A DNA stretch of 64,000 nucleotides from Bradyrhizobium sp. CB1650. GTDB taxonomy: Bacteria > Pseudomonadota > Alphaproteobacteria > Rhizobiales > Xanthobacteraceae. The stretch is taken from contig NZ_CP121695.1 in assembly GCF_029761915.1 (NCBI RefSeq), positions 310,001 through 374,000 of the forward strand. The letters are read 5' to 3'. Positions 39,965-48,329 of this stretch are shown here, one piece after another (position 1 is the first letter of the stretch; each line of letters begins with the position of its first letter). The translations under genes were made by a program, and so were the position numbers. The notes under the pieces were generated by a model, which made no database searches, was not told the DNA's origin, and saw only the letters and a list, made by a program, of their open reading frames with translations.

Positions 39965-40165
39965 TCAGGCGTTCGGCAAGAAGTACTTCTTGACGTTGTC
40001 GCCGTCGGTCTTGAACAGCACGCGGGTGCCGCGGAGCTGACGGATCTGCTTCTTCGTCCGCTTGATCATGCCGTGACGCTTGCCGCGCTGGGCGTGCATC
40101 ACTTTGCCGGTGGCAGTCACCTTGAAGCGCTTTTTAGCGCCCGATTTGGTCTTCAGCTTGGGCAT
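39965..40165 (-). CDS. rpmI: 50S ribosomal protein L35
   Basis: 66 aa. [20 protein letters not shown] and [20 protein letters not shown] identify L35. Pairs with rplT; in most bacteria infC is immediately upstream, but here a plus-strand gene lies in between. TAGGAGAG precedes the start. Confidence 0.99.
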   Translation of the reverse strand: MPKLKTKSGAKKRFKVTATGKVMHAQRGKRHGMIKRTKKQIRQLRGTRVLFKTDGDNVKKYFLPNA

Positions 40166-40439
40166 TTGGCTCTCCTATGGCCACAACAGAAATCCGCCCG
40201 CGAAGGCGGCTGGCCGTCAAAAATGCTCGTTAGAGCGTTGATTGTGCTCAGGTTTTCGCGCATCGGCAGGAAACCCGCACGGACACCGCCACGGCAGCCC
40301 TTAAATCAGCCGGGCGATGAAGGCTGGGCTTATGCCAGAGCCGAAGCGAAATGGCAACGATGAACCGCCGGAACCTGCCCGCCGACTATCTTGGATCGGC
40401 ACCCTCATGTCACGCCTTGGCGTCCGGAGGAGGACCAAA

Positions 40440-40841
40440 ATGGCCCATTTCCCACAATCGCTTCCGTTTTCCGCCGTGGCCCGCCCGCGCCATCTGGCGC
40501 TGATTGCCGGGCTCGCCGCGGCTGTGCTTCCCTCGACAGCCGATGCCCGCGCGGGCGGCTATGACGGCGTCTGGAACGTCACCTTTGCCACCACTCGCGG
40601 CACTTGCAGCTCGGGCTACAGTGTTCCCTTCACGGTGATCGGCAACCGCGTCTCGTCCGCCGGCGGCGGCCGGGTCGCCGGCAGGGTCAATCGCTCCGGC
40701 GTCGTCGCGGTCCGAGTCTCGGTCGGTGCGTCTCGCGCCAGTGGCGGCGGTCGCCTCGCTGGCATGTACGGTGCCGGCTGGTGGAGCGGCATCATCTCCG
40801 GCGACCGCTGTAGCGGCACCTGGCGGGCGACACGGACCTGA
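40440..40841 (+). CDS. Small secreted protein, unknown
   Basis: 133 aa from the ATG at 40440, chosen because GGAGGAGGAC lies directly upstream; the frame is open further upstream. Signal peptide region PRHLALIAGLAAAVLPSTAD with cleavage near ADA. The mature domain is Gly/Ser/Arg-rich and beta-like (YDGVWNVTFATTRGTCSSGY, RLAGMYGAGWWSGIISGDRC) with two cysteines. The pattern (GxWxVxxxTxxGxC ... GxxSGxWxA) recalls small rhizobial exported proteins of unknown role. It is inserted in the infC-rpmI gap on the opposite strand. Confidence 0.75.
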   Translation: MAHFPQSLPFSAVARPRHLALIAGLAAAVLPSTADARAGGYDGVWNVTFATTRGTCSSGYSVPFTVIGNRVSSAGGGRVAGRVNRSGVVAVRVSVGASRASGGGRLAGMYGAGWWSGIISGDRCSGTWRATRT

Positions 40842-40877
40842 AACGAAAAACGGCCCGCCGGGTCTCCGGTCGGGCCG
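40841..40877 (-). terminator. Intrinsic terminator of infC
   Basis: CGGCCCG (40851-40857) pairs with CGGGCCG (40871-40877), with an inner CCG/CGG extension. On the minus strand the hairpin is followed by TTTTTCGTTT. It lies 24 bases after the infC stop and separates infC transcription from rpmI-rplT. Confidence 0.75.
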
Positions 40878-40900
40878 TTGAATTCTCTGCCGGTGCGGTC

Positions 40901-41440
40901 TCAGCGCGGTGCCAGCACCATGACGACCTGACGGCCCTCGAACTTGGCGTCCTGCTCGACCTTGGCGAGCTCGGCGACGTCGCTCTTGATCTTGTCGAGC
41001 AGCTTGGTGCCGATCTCCTGGTGCGCCATCTCGCGGCCACGGTAGCGCAGCGTGATCTTGACCTTGTCGCCCTCTTCGAAGAACCGCTGCATCGCGCGCA
41101 TCTTCACGTCATAGTCGTGGTCGTCGATCATCGGGCGGAGCTTGATCTCCTTGATCTCGACGGTCTTCTGTCGCTTGCGGGCTTCGGCGGCCTTTTTCTG
41201 GGCGGAATACTTGTACTTCCCGTAGTCCATGATCTTGCAGACGGGAGGGCTGGTATTCGGCGAAATCTCGACCAGATCCATGCCTGCTTCCTGGGCCAGC
41301 CGGATGGCCACGACGGTCTCGACCGTGCCTTTGTTGTCACCGGTCTGATCGATCAGTTGGATCTGCGCATTGCGGATATCATCATTGATGCGCGGCCCGT
41401 CTTTGCTGGCAGGGGCCGGGGCTCTATTGGGACGGCGAAT
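40901..41440 (-). CDS. infC: Translation initiation factor IF-3 (ATT start)
   Basis: 179 aa from an ATT start codon at 41440: GGAG, eight bases, then ATT-CGC-CGT-CCC, reading (M)[19 protein letters not shown]. No ATG exists near the family N-terminus, and ATT or other rare starts on infC are a well-known autoregulatory feature. The IF3 N-domain ([40 protein letters not shown]) and C-domain ([40 protein letters not shown]) are complete. Confidence 0.95.
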   Translation of the reverse strand: MRRPNRAPAPASKDGPRINDDIRNAQIQLIDQTGDNKGTVETVVAIRLAQEAGMDLVEISPNTSPPVCKIMDYGKYKYSAQKKAAEARKRQKTVEIKEIKLRPMIDDHDYDVKMRAMQRFFEEGDKVKITLRYRGREMAHQEIGTKLLDKIKSDVAELAKVEQDAKFEGRQVVMVLAPR

Positions 41441-41691
41441 GGGTGGTTCTCCAAAGTTGTGAAGGAAGCAGCTATTTTGAAGGAAGATGCGTTTGCCGGC
41501 AAGCAAGTCGCTCGTGCGAGAAGCGAAAAACCGTCAAATGCGAGGCATTTTGGTCACGCCCGTCGGCACGGTGCTCGACATAGACACCTTGCTTCTGTTC
41601 CGCAAGCGTCCCAAAGGGTCAACGTCGACACGGGGGCGCGCTGCGGGATATGCCCGAACAGCTCAAACCGCACAACCAGAGTAAACGTTCC

Positions 41692-42501
41692 ATGACCAAT
41701 GCGATTTCCGACGCGCCGAGCTTCATCGATGTGGGCGAAGGTCCGTCCGCGCGCAAGATCGCGGTGCGCAGCCGCGTTGGGCAAGGCCCCGGATTGCTCT
41801 GGCTCGGCGGCTTCAAGTCGGACATGCAGGGCACCAAGGCCCTGGCCCTTGACGGCTGGGCCAAAGATCACGGCCGCGCCTCGGTCCGGTTCGACTATTC
41901 CGGCCACGGCGAGTCCGGCGGCGATTTCGCCGATGGAACCATCGGACGCTGGCTGGAGGAAACCGTGGCGGTGTTCGAGCAGTTCTGCGAAGGCCCGCAG
42001 GTCGTGATCGGTTCCTCCATGGGTGGCTGGATGGCGCTTCTGCTCGCGCGCGAGATCAGGAAGCGGCAAGGGAAGGAACAGGAGAAGGAGCAAGCCAAGG
42101 CGTCGCTCGCGGGCCTCGTGCTGATCGCGCCGGCGCCCGACTTTACCGAGGAGCTGATGTGGAAGAACTTTTCGCCCCAAGTGAAGAAGGAGATCGAGAC
42201 AAGGGGCGTCTGGCTGAGGCCGTCGGAGTATGGCGACGGCTCGCCCTATCCGATCACGTGGAACCTGATCGAAGAGGGACGCAATCACCTCGTGCTCGGC
42301 AGCGCCATCGATCTCGGCTGTCCCGTCCGCATCCTGCAAGGCGCGAAAGATCCGGACGTGCCGTGGCAGCACGCCTTTGCGCTGACGCATCGCCTGCCGG
42401 CCGACGACGTCGTGCTGACCATGATCCAGGACGGCGATCACCGCCTGTCGCGTCCGCAGGACATTGCGCGCATCCTTGCCGCGGTGGCGGAGTTCGGGTG
42501 A
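41692..42501 (+). CDS. Alpha/beta hydrolase
   Basis: 269 aa. The nucleophile elbow is VVIGSSMGGWMAL (Ser109), oxyanion region LLWLGGFKSDMQGTKA, acid in LQGAKDPDVPWQHA and His in IQDGDHRLSRPQD, so the triad is complete. The overall sequence resembles ABHD10-like mycophenolic acyl-glucuronide esterases/depalmitoylases. A charged insert (RKRQGKEQEKEQAK) lies after the nucleophile helix. An in-frame ATG at 41650 is an alternative start. Substrate unknown. Confidence 0.85.
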   Translation: MTNAISDAPSFIDVGEGPSARKIAVRSRVGQGPGLLWLGGFKSDMQGTKALALDGWAKDHGRASVRFDYSGHGESGGDFADGTIGRWLEETVAVFEQFCEGPQVVIGSSMGGWMALLLAREIRKRQGKEQEKEQAKASLAGLVLIAPAPDFTEELMWKNFSPQVKKEIETRGVWLRPSEYGDGSPYPITWNLIEEGRNHLVLGSAIDLGCPVRILQGAKDPDVPWQHAFALTHRLPADDVVLTMIQDGDHRLSRPQDIARILAAVAEFG

Positions 42502-42513
42502 AGTGTTCTTTTT

Positions 42514-42539
42514 CCTTCTCCCCTTGCAAGGGGAGAGGG
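42514..42539. repeat. Hairpin repeat CCTTCTCCCC-TTGCAA-GGGGAGAGGG
   Basis: A variant of the dispersed CTCCCC/GGGGAG hairpin, 13 bases after the hydrolase stop and upstream of the NTF2-like gene. Confidence 0.7.
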
Positions 42540-42566
42540 AAGGTAAAGCACTTGGGAGGCAACACG

Positions 42567-43034
42567 ATGACCATCACAGCCATGCTGCGCGCCTTCTGCG
42601 ACGCGGTCGAGCAGCGCAACGGCAAGGCTTTTGCCGAACTGTTCACCGAGGATGGTGTCTATCACGACGTGTTCTACGGCGCCTTCGCTGGCCGCGAAAA
42701 AATCGCCGGGATGATCGACGACTGGTTCTATCGCACGGCCAAGGATTTCCGCTGGGACATGCACGATCCGGTCTCCGACGGCAGCACGCTCTATGCGCGC
42801 TACACCTTCAGCTATCGCTCGACCTTGCCGGAGGCGAACGGCGCGCGCGCGATGTTCGAGGGCGTTGCGATCATGGCGCTGCGCGACGGCAAGATCGTCA
42901 GCTATCACGAGGTCGCCAACACCGCGCCGGCCTTCGTCGACCTGAAGTTCGCGCCGGAGCGCATCGCGAAAATCGTCGCCAGGCAGGGTGCCGAGCTGAA
43001 GGCGCGGCCGGAGATGAAGCGGCATCTGGCCTAA
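42567..43034 (+). CDS. NTF2-like / SnoaL-type domain protein
   Basis: 155 aa single-domain protein. GGGAGG precedes the ATG. MTITAMLRAFCDAVEQRNGK followed by AFAELFTEDGVYHDVFYGAF and AGREKIAGMIDDWFYRTAKD is the cone-shaped NTF2-like pattern, and IMALRDGKIVSYHEVANTAP is its closing strand. Such proteins act as isomerases, hydratases or binding proteins; no specific function can be given. Confidence 0.85.
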   Translation: MTITAMLRAFCDAVEQRNGKAFAELFTEDGVYHDVFYGAFAGREKIAGMIDDWFYRTAKDFRWDMHDPVSDGSTLYARYTFSYRSTLPEANGARAMFEGVAIMALRDGKIVSYHEVANTAPAFVDLKFAPERIAKIVARQGAELKARPEMKRHLA

Positions 43035-43046
43035 CTCTCTCCACGC

Positions 43047-43158
43047 CGTCATTCCGGGATGCGCCGTCAGGCGCAGGCCCGGAATCCATCGGGCCTCAAA
43101 AATAGTGGTGAAATGGATTCCGGGCTCGCGCCCCAAGAGGGCGCGCCCCGGAATGACG
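43047..43158. repeat. Long palindromic repeat CGTCATTCCGGG...CCCGGAATGACG
   Basis: The outer arms (43047-43058 and 43147-43158) match perfectly, and an inner pair CCCGGAATCCAT / ATGGATTCCGGG is also perfect. It lies between the convergent NTF2-like and thioesterase genes. This CGTCATTCCGGG-type element resembles repeats that occur in many copies in Bradyrhizobium and Rhodopseudomonas genomes. Confidence 0.8.
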
Positions 43159-43175
43159 TGTGGAGATATTGCGCG

Positions 43176-43973
43176 CTACGGCGGCGACGGCTTCGCCATC
43201 GGCTTGCGCTGCGCCAGCGCCGCCACCGTCGCAGTGCCGATGGGGCCCTGTTCGTCGTAGAGCCAGCATTCGCCGATCGCGACGCCGTCGGTAGCGTGGT
43301 GGTTCACCACCTCGAAGCCGATCCACCGCGTCACCGGCAACCTGTGCAGATAGATGGTCACGTCGCTGTTGATGTAGCCGAGCCCCTTGTCGCCGGCATT
43401 GGCAAAAGGGCTGGCGAAATCCGCGCCGGTCGCGACATGGACGAACGGCGTCATCGCGACGCCCGCTACCAGCTCGCGCACCTCGCTCATCCAGAGCCGG
43501 CGCGCTCCGAGCGAGCCCATGTGGCCGACGATCGGCCGCGTCGTCCATTTGCCATTCATGCCGAGCCGCGGATCGGTCGGCGGCGGAATGTCGGCGGGTT
43601 TGGGCGCGTCCCAGTTGGGCGGCGACCAGACATTGCCGTCAGCATTTTGCGTCCGGCGCAAGAGCTGGCACGAGGCGCGCGCCATGCTGACGCCGCCGGA
43701 GACGAACTCCGCCTCGACCACGCGGATGCGCAGGCCATCGCGCACGAGGCGCGTCGTCACCTCAATCGGCTTGTCGATGGTCGGCAGGCGAAACATGTCC
43801 ACCGTGAGCCGTGCCGGCACGAAGTCCGGGCCAGAATGGCGCTCCTCGATGGCGAAGCCGAGCAGGCCGACGATGACGCGTCCGTGCAGCGATTTCGGAT
43901 CCCAGGGACCGTTGGCGACGTCCGTCGGATGGAATGTGTCGCCGTCGCGGGTGAAGAAAGGCATGTTTGTCAT
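43176..43973 (-). CDS. Acyl-CoA thioesterase family (TesB-like double hotdog)
   Basis: 265 aa. The sequence has two hotdog-like halves: HGRVIVGLLGFAIEERHSGP with FVPARLTVDMFRLPTIDKPI in the first, and FASPFANAGDKGLGYINSDV with TIYLHRLPVTRWIGFEVVNH in the second. The pattern matches thioesterase-superfamily proteins of actinobacteria and rhizobia. Substrate unknown. The start at 43973 is preceded by a weak AAGG; an ATG 9 bases downstream is also possible. Confidence 0.75.
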   Translation of the reverse strand: MTNMPFFTRDGDTFHPTDVANGPWDPKSLHGRVIVGLLGFAIEERHSGPDFVPARLTVDMFRLPTIDKPIEVTTRLVRDGLRIRVVEAEFVSGGVSMARASCQLLRRTQNADGNVWSPPNWDAPKPADIPPPTDPRLGMNGKWTTRPIVGHMGSLGARRLWMSEVRELVAGVAMTPFVHVATGADFASPFANAGDKGLGYINSDVTIYLHRLPVTRWIGFEVVNHHATDGVAIGECWLYDEQGPIGTATVAALAQRKPMAKPSPP

Positions 43974-44093
43974 GACGCGCGACCTTGAAGGATCGCGCGG
44001 GGAAATCAAGTGTGGGGATCTTCATGGGGATGGGCGGAGCGCGTTCGCCTCATTCTCCGCATCACCCGCAAAGCGGGGCATGACAGCGGTAGT

Positions 44094-45275
44094 TCAGGAA
44101 GCGAGATCCCACTCCTCACGCACGGTATCATCCAGTTCGCGACTGAGCACATCCAGCTTGAGCGCCGCAAACTCATCTCGCGACATCAACTGGCGCAATG
44201 CCCACACCGCGGCCCCACGCACCAGCGGGCTTGCATCATCGAGCAAGCGCCGCGCCTCCTCTGCCAGCGCGGCGTTCCCAGAGTTGCCGATCGCGATCAG
44301 CACGTTGCGCACAAAGCGGTCGCGGCCGATGCGCTTGACCGGTGATTTCGTGAACAGCGCGCGGAATGCCGCAGCGTCGAGGCGCGCCAGTTCGGCAAGT
44401 CCTGGCGCACGCAGCTCGTCGCGCGCGGCGAGCTTTGCTTCGCGGCCCTCTTGCGCAAACTTGTTCCAGGGACAGGCGGCGAGACAATCGTCGCAGCCAT
44501 AGATGCGGTTGCCGATGGCTTTGCGAAATTCGCGCGGGATCGGTCCCTTGTTCTCGATGGTCAAATACGAGATGCAGCGCCGCGCATCGAGCTTGTAGGG
44601 CGCGGGAAATGCCGCGGTCGGACAGATGTCGAGACACGCATGGCAAGAGCCGCAATGATCGATCTCCGCGTCGTCGCGCGGCAGCTCGAGCGTGGTGTAG
44701 ATCGCGCCGAGGAACAGCCATGAACCGAATTCGCGCGAGACGAGATTGGTGTGCTTGCCCTGCCAGCCCAGATGAGCCGCCTGCGCCAGGGGCTTTTCCA
44801 TCACGGCCGCGGTGTCGACGAACACCTTGACCTCGGACGGCGCAGTTGCAACCAGCCAGCGCGCCAGCGCCTTCAGGCGCTTCTTGACCAGGTCGTGATA
44901 GTCGTCGCCTTGCGCATAGACCGAGATCGCCGCGCGCGTGCGCTCCTGCAGGATCGCCAGCGGATCCTGGTCGGGTCCGTAGTTCACTCCGAGCATGATA
45001 ACGGAGCGCACGTCCTGCCACAGCCCGCGCGGATCGAGGCGGCGCTCGGGCTGTGCAGCGAGCCAGCCCATATCGCCATGGCCGCCGGAGGCGATGAATT
45101 CGAGGAAGTATCTTCCGGCATGCTCGATCGCGCCGGGTGCAGTGATGCCGATGCAGTCGAAGCCGAGCGCTCGCGCTTCGCGCGCAAGCGCCGCTTTCAG
45201 TTCGGACAGATCAGACGCGGAGTTCAGAAATCGAGGTCCACATAGGTCCGCGACGCCGGCACGCCGGCCAGCCAT
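44094..45275 (-). CDS. queG: Epoxyqueuosine reductase QueG
   Basis: About 393 aa. Cobalamin-dependent last step of queuosine synthesis in tRNA. Two ferredoxin-type clusters: [16 protein letters not shown] and [14 protein letters not shown]. Other family blocks: [64 protein letters not shown]-like repeats fill the C-terminus ([20 protein letters not shown]). The start is uncertain: the conserved part begins near [20 protein letters not shown], and the ATG at 45275 overlaps the GST gene by 52 bases; a non-ATG start closer to 45225 is possible. Confidence 0.93.
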   Translation of the reverse strand: MAGRRAGVADLCGPRFLNSASDLSELKAALAREARALGFDCIGITAPGAIEHAGRYFLEFIASGGHGDMGWLAAQPERRLDPRGLWQDVRSVIMLGVNYGPDQDPLAILQERTRAAISVYAQGDDYHDLVKKRLKALARWLVATAPSEVKVFVDTAAVMEKPLAQAAHLGWQGKHTNLVSREFGSWLFLGAIYTTLELPRDDAEIDHCGSCHACLDICPTAAFPAPYKLDARRCISYLTIENKGPIPREFRKAIGNRIYGCDDCLAACPWNKFAQEGREAKLAARDELRAPGLAELARLDAAAFRALFTKSPVKRIGRDRFVRNVLIAIGNSGNAALAEEARRLLDDASPLVRGAAVWALRQLMSRDEFAALKLDVLSRELDDTVREEWDLAS

Positions 45276-45916
45276 TCGCTCAGCAGCGGACGGAACGACG
45301 GACGGGATTTCACCCGCGCGTACCACGCCTTTGCTGCGTCGTCCTCGCTCCATGGCACGTCGCCCAGATAGTCGATCGCCGAAAGATGCGCCGCGGCGGC
45401 GAGATCCGCATAGGTTAACCGGTCGCCGGCGAGGAAGTTGCGCGTCTGCGCCAGCCAGCCGATATAGGCCAGATGATAGCGCACATTGGCCTTGGCGGCG
45501 CGCATCACGTCGGCCGACGGCGGGCCGCCGCCGTTCTCCTCGCTCATGAAGCGCTTGTAGATGCGCTCTGTTACCAGCGGATGGGAGACCTCTTCGAAGA
45601 ACTTTTCGTTGAACCAGGCCATCAACCGGCGCACCTCGACACGCTCGGTGATCGTGTCCGGCATCAGCCGCTTGGCGCCCATGCCCTGCCCGTAGGCCTC
45701 GTCGAGATATTCGGCGATGATGGCCGCGCCCGGAATCGGCGGCTCTTTCTCGTCCACCAGGACAGGCGTGGTGCCCGCCGCGTTGAGCAACAGAAATGCC
45801 TCGCGCCGTTCCCAGGTGCGTTCCTCGGTCAGCCGAAGCTCGAGCCCGTACTCGCCCACGATCAGGCGGATGAAGCGCGACTGCGGACAGAACGGATGAT
45901 GAAACAGCGTAAACAT
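45224..45916 (-). CDS. Glutathione S-transferase family protein, FzlA-like
   Basis: 230 aa. GST N-domain [20 protein letters not shown] with [20 protein letters not shown] and [12 protein letters not shown]-domain helix block [20 protein letters not shown]. The length, the N-terminus and the ending YVDLDF recall FzlA, the GST-like FtsZ partner of alphaproteobacteria, but this is from memory, not alignment. It overlaps queG and lies opposite uppP. A conventional detoxifying GST is the alternative. Confidence 0.7.
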   Translation of the reverse strand: MFTLFHHPFCPQSRFIRLIVGEYGLELRLTEERTWERREAFLLLNAAGTTPVLVDEKEPPIPGAAIIAEYLDEAYGQGMGAKRLMPDTITERVEVRRLMAWFNEKFFEEVSHPLVTERIYKRFMSEENGGGPPSADVMRAAKANVRYHLAYIGWLAQTRNFLAGDRLTYADLAAAAHLSAIDYLGDVPWSEDDAAKAWYARVKSRPSFRPLLSEWLAGVPASRTYVDLDF

Positions 45917-46084
45917 GTAGCCTTTGACTATTTGATGGTGCTTAAGAATCCATCAATGTTTGTTCGTCGCCACACTAGTCCCTCAAAACCCCGAGACAAT
46001 CCGTGATTTCGCATTTAGCGATTGCGGCGGGGGGACGAATAGGCGAGAAGAACCCCGCTTTTCCAGCCGAAATGGACCGTAAAT

Positions 46085-46891
46085 ATGTCAGACACAATAC
46101 GGGCAGTGATCCTCGGCATCATCGAGGGCGTGACTGAGTTCCTTCCCGTTTCATCGACAGGTCACCTCCTGCTGGCGGAGCGCTTTTTCGGCCTTGGCGA
46201 AGGCGCCTTCTGGGATTCGTTTACCGTCCTGATCCAGCTCGGCGCGATCCTCGCGATCGTCGGCCTGTACTTCAGGAAGTTGTGGGACGTCGCGATCGGC
46301 ATGTTCACCGGCGATGCCTATGCGCGCCGTTTCGTGATCGGCGTGCTGGTCGCGTTCCTGCCCGCGGTCATCGTCGGCCTTCTCGCCGGCAAATACATCA
46401 AGAGCGTGCTGTTCAATCCGTGGGTCGTCTGCTTCACGCTGATCGTCGGCGGCGCCATTCTCTTGTGGGTCGACCGGCTCGATCTCAAGCCGCGCGAGCA
46501 CGATGCCACCAAATTTCCGCTGCTGATGTATCTCTATATCGGCATTGCGCAGTGCGTGGCGATGATCCCGGGCGTATCGCGCTCCGGCGCCAGCATCGTC
46601 GCAGCGATGCTGCTCGGGGCAGACAAGCGCGCGGCGGCGGAGTTCTCGTTCTTCCTCGCCATTCCGACCATGATCGGCGCGTTCGCCTACGATTTCTACA
46701 AGAACCGTTCCGAGATGACGATGGACCACATGAACATCGTCGCGATCGGCTTCGTGGTCTCGTTCGTCACCGCGATCATCGTGGTGAAGTCGTTCCTGGA
46801 ATACGTCACCCGCCACGGCTTCGTGCTGTTCGCCTGGTGGCGCGTCATCGTCGGCACGCTCGGCCTGATCGCGCTGGCGCTGGGGCGGTAA
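46085..46891 (+). CDS. uppP: Undecaprenyl-diphosphatase UppP (BacA)
   Basis: 268 aa polytopic membrane phosphatase that recycles undecaprenyl pyrophosphate to the monophosphate carrier. The two signature repeats are present: GIIEGVTEFLPVSSTGHLLL and CVAMIPGVSRSGASIVAAML. The gene directly precedes the DprE1-like gene by 100 bases on the same strand, a sensible neighbour for polyprenyl-phosphate sugar synthesis. Confidence 0.97.
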   Translation: MSDTIRAVILGIIEGVTEFLPVSSTGHLLLAERFFGLGEGAFWDSFTVLIQLGAILAIVGLYFRKLWDVAIGMFTGDAYARRFVIGVLVAFLPAVIVGLLAGKYIKSVLFNPWVVCFTLIVGGAILLWVDRLDLKPREHDATKFPLLMYLYIGIAQCVAMIPGVSRSGASIVAAMLLGADKRAAAEFSFFLAIPTMIGAFAYDFYKNRSEMTMDHMNIVAIGFVVSFVTAIIVVKSFLEYVTRHGFVLFAWWRVIVGTLGLIALALGR

Positions 46892-46991
46892 TACCCGCAA
46901 AAGTCGCATCGCCGCCTCAACGTAATATAAGCTTTTGATCGGTAGGCAGTTTCCAGGCAGGGCGGGACACGCCCGGCAAAGGAGCTGAACG

Positions 46992-48329
46992 ATGACCCTC
47001 GTCAGCGGCTGGGGGCGATTCCCGGTCGTCGATACCGATGTCCTGCGGCCGCGGTCGTTTGCGGCGATCGGCGACGCCGTCGCCGGCGCGTCCGGCACGG
47101 TGGCCAGGGGTAACGGGCGCGCCTATGGCGACGCCGGCATCGGCGCCATCAGGACAGTCGCGATGACCGGTTTCGACCGGGCCAGGTGGTTTGATCCTGT
47201 CACCGGACGCATTCGCCTGGAAGCCGGCGTGCTGCTGTCGGACCTGATCGACACCTTTGGTCCGCGCGGCTTCCTGCCCTTCGTCGTTCCGGGCACGCGT
47301 TTCGTGTCGGTCGGCGGCGCCATCGCCGCCGACGTCCACGGCAAGAACCATCATTGCGAGGGTGGCTTCGGCCGCTATGTCGACAGCCTCCTGCTGCGCA
47401 CCGGGCAGGGCGAGACCATCGAGGCCTCGCGCGAGCAGAATTCCGATGCCTTCTTCGCGACCGTCGGCGGCATGGGCCTGACCGGGGTCATTCTGGAAGC
47501 GACGATCCGGCTGCGGCCGGTCGCGACCGGCTGGATCCGCGAGCGGGTGGTCTCGACGTCGGATCTGGACGCTGCCATGCGTGCACTCGATGCCGGGGAT
47601 TCCGCGACCTATTCGGTGGCGTGGATCGACTGCGTGGCGCGCGGCAGCGAGCTCGGCCGCTCGCTGATCTATCTCGGCGAGCACGCCGGCACAGGCGAGC
47701 TTCCGCACGGTGCCGACGCATTTCCGGTTGGCAACGATCCCGGGCTCGCCGTGCCCGTCGACCTGCCGTCCATCACGCTGAACCGATACAGCATCCGCGC
47801 CTTCAACGAGCTCTATTACCGCATGGGCGCACGGCGTGCCGGCGAAAGCCATCTGGTCTCGCTCTTCCCCTATTTCTTTCCGCTCGACAGCGTCGGCGGC
47901 TGGAACCGCATCTACGGCCGGCGCGGCTTCCTGCAGCATCAATGCGTGATCCCGGAACACGGCGCGCGCGACGTGCTCGGCGACATCCTCGAACGTGTTA
48001 CCAAGCGCGGCGATGCCTCGTTCCTCGCGGTGCTGAAGAAGCTCGGCCAGGGCGACGGCATCCTGTCGTTTCCGATGCCCGGCTACACGCTGGCGCTGGA
48101 TTTCCCGATGCGCGGCGACGTCCTGAAATTCCTCGACGAGATCGACCGGCTGGTCGTCGCCGCCGGCGGACGGCTCTATCTCGCCAAAGACGCGCGCCAG
48201 TCGCGCGCGACCTTCGAGGCCGGCTATCCCGCCCTGCAACGCTTCAAGGCGATCCGGAAGTCGCTCGATCCCGCCGGAAAAATCCGGTCAAAGCTCTCGC
48301 AGCGTTTGTTTGATGAGGTGCAGCCGTGA
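46992..48329 (+). CDS. DprE1-like FAD oxidoreductase (polyprenylphosphoryl-ribose 2-oxidase)
   Basis: 445 aa. Matches the DprE1 pattern along its length: FAD-domain motif RGNGRAYGDAGIG at about 39-51, VPGTRFVSVGGAIAADVHGK and NHHCEGGFGRYVDSL at 99-133, and the active-site Lys399 in LYLAKDARQS. In the family it oxidises the C2 hydroxyl of polyprenylphosphoryl-ribose. The Cys equivalent to C387 of M. tuberculosis DprE1 is replaced by Ala368 (GYTLALDFP). Good AAAGGAG site; coupled to the next gene by a GTGA overlap. Confidence 0.85.
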   Translation: MTLVSGWGRFPVVDTDVLRPRSFAAIGDAVAGASGTVARGNGRAYGDAGIGAIRTVAMTGFDRARWFDPVTGRIRLEAGVLLSDLIDTFGPRGFLPFVVPGTRFVSVGGAIAADVHGKNHHCEGGFGRYVDSLLLRTGQGETIEASREQNSDAFFATVGGMGLTGVILEATIRLRPVATGWIRERVVSTSDLDAAMRALDAGDSATYSVAWIDCVARGSELGRSLIYLGEHAGTGELPHGADAFPVGNDPGLAVPVDLPSITLNRYSIRAFNELYYRMGARRAGESHLVSLFPYFFPLDSVGGWNRIYGRRGFLQHQCVIPEHGARDVLGDILERVTKRGDASFLAVLKKLGQGDGILSFPMPGYTLALDFPMRGDVLKFLDEIDRLVVAAGGRLYLAKDARQSRATFEAGYPALQRFKAIRKSLDPAGKIRSKLSQRLFDEVQP

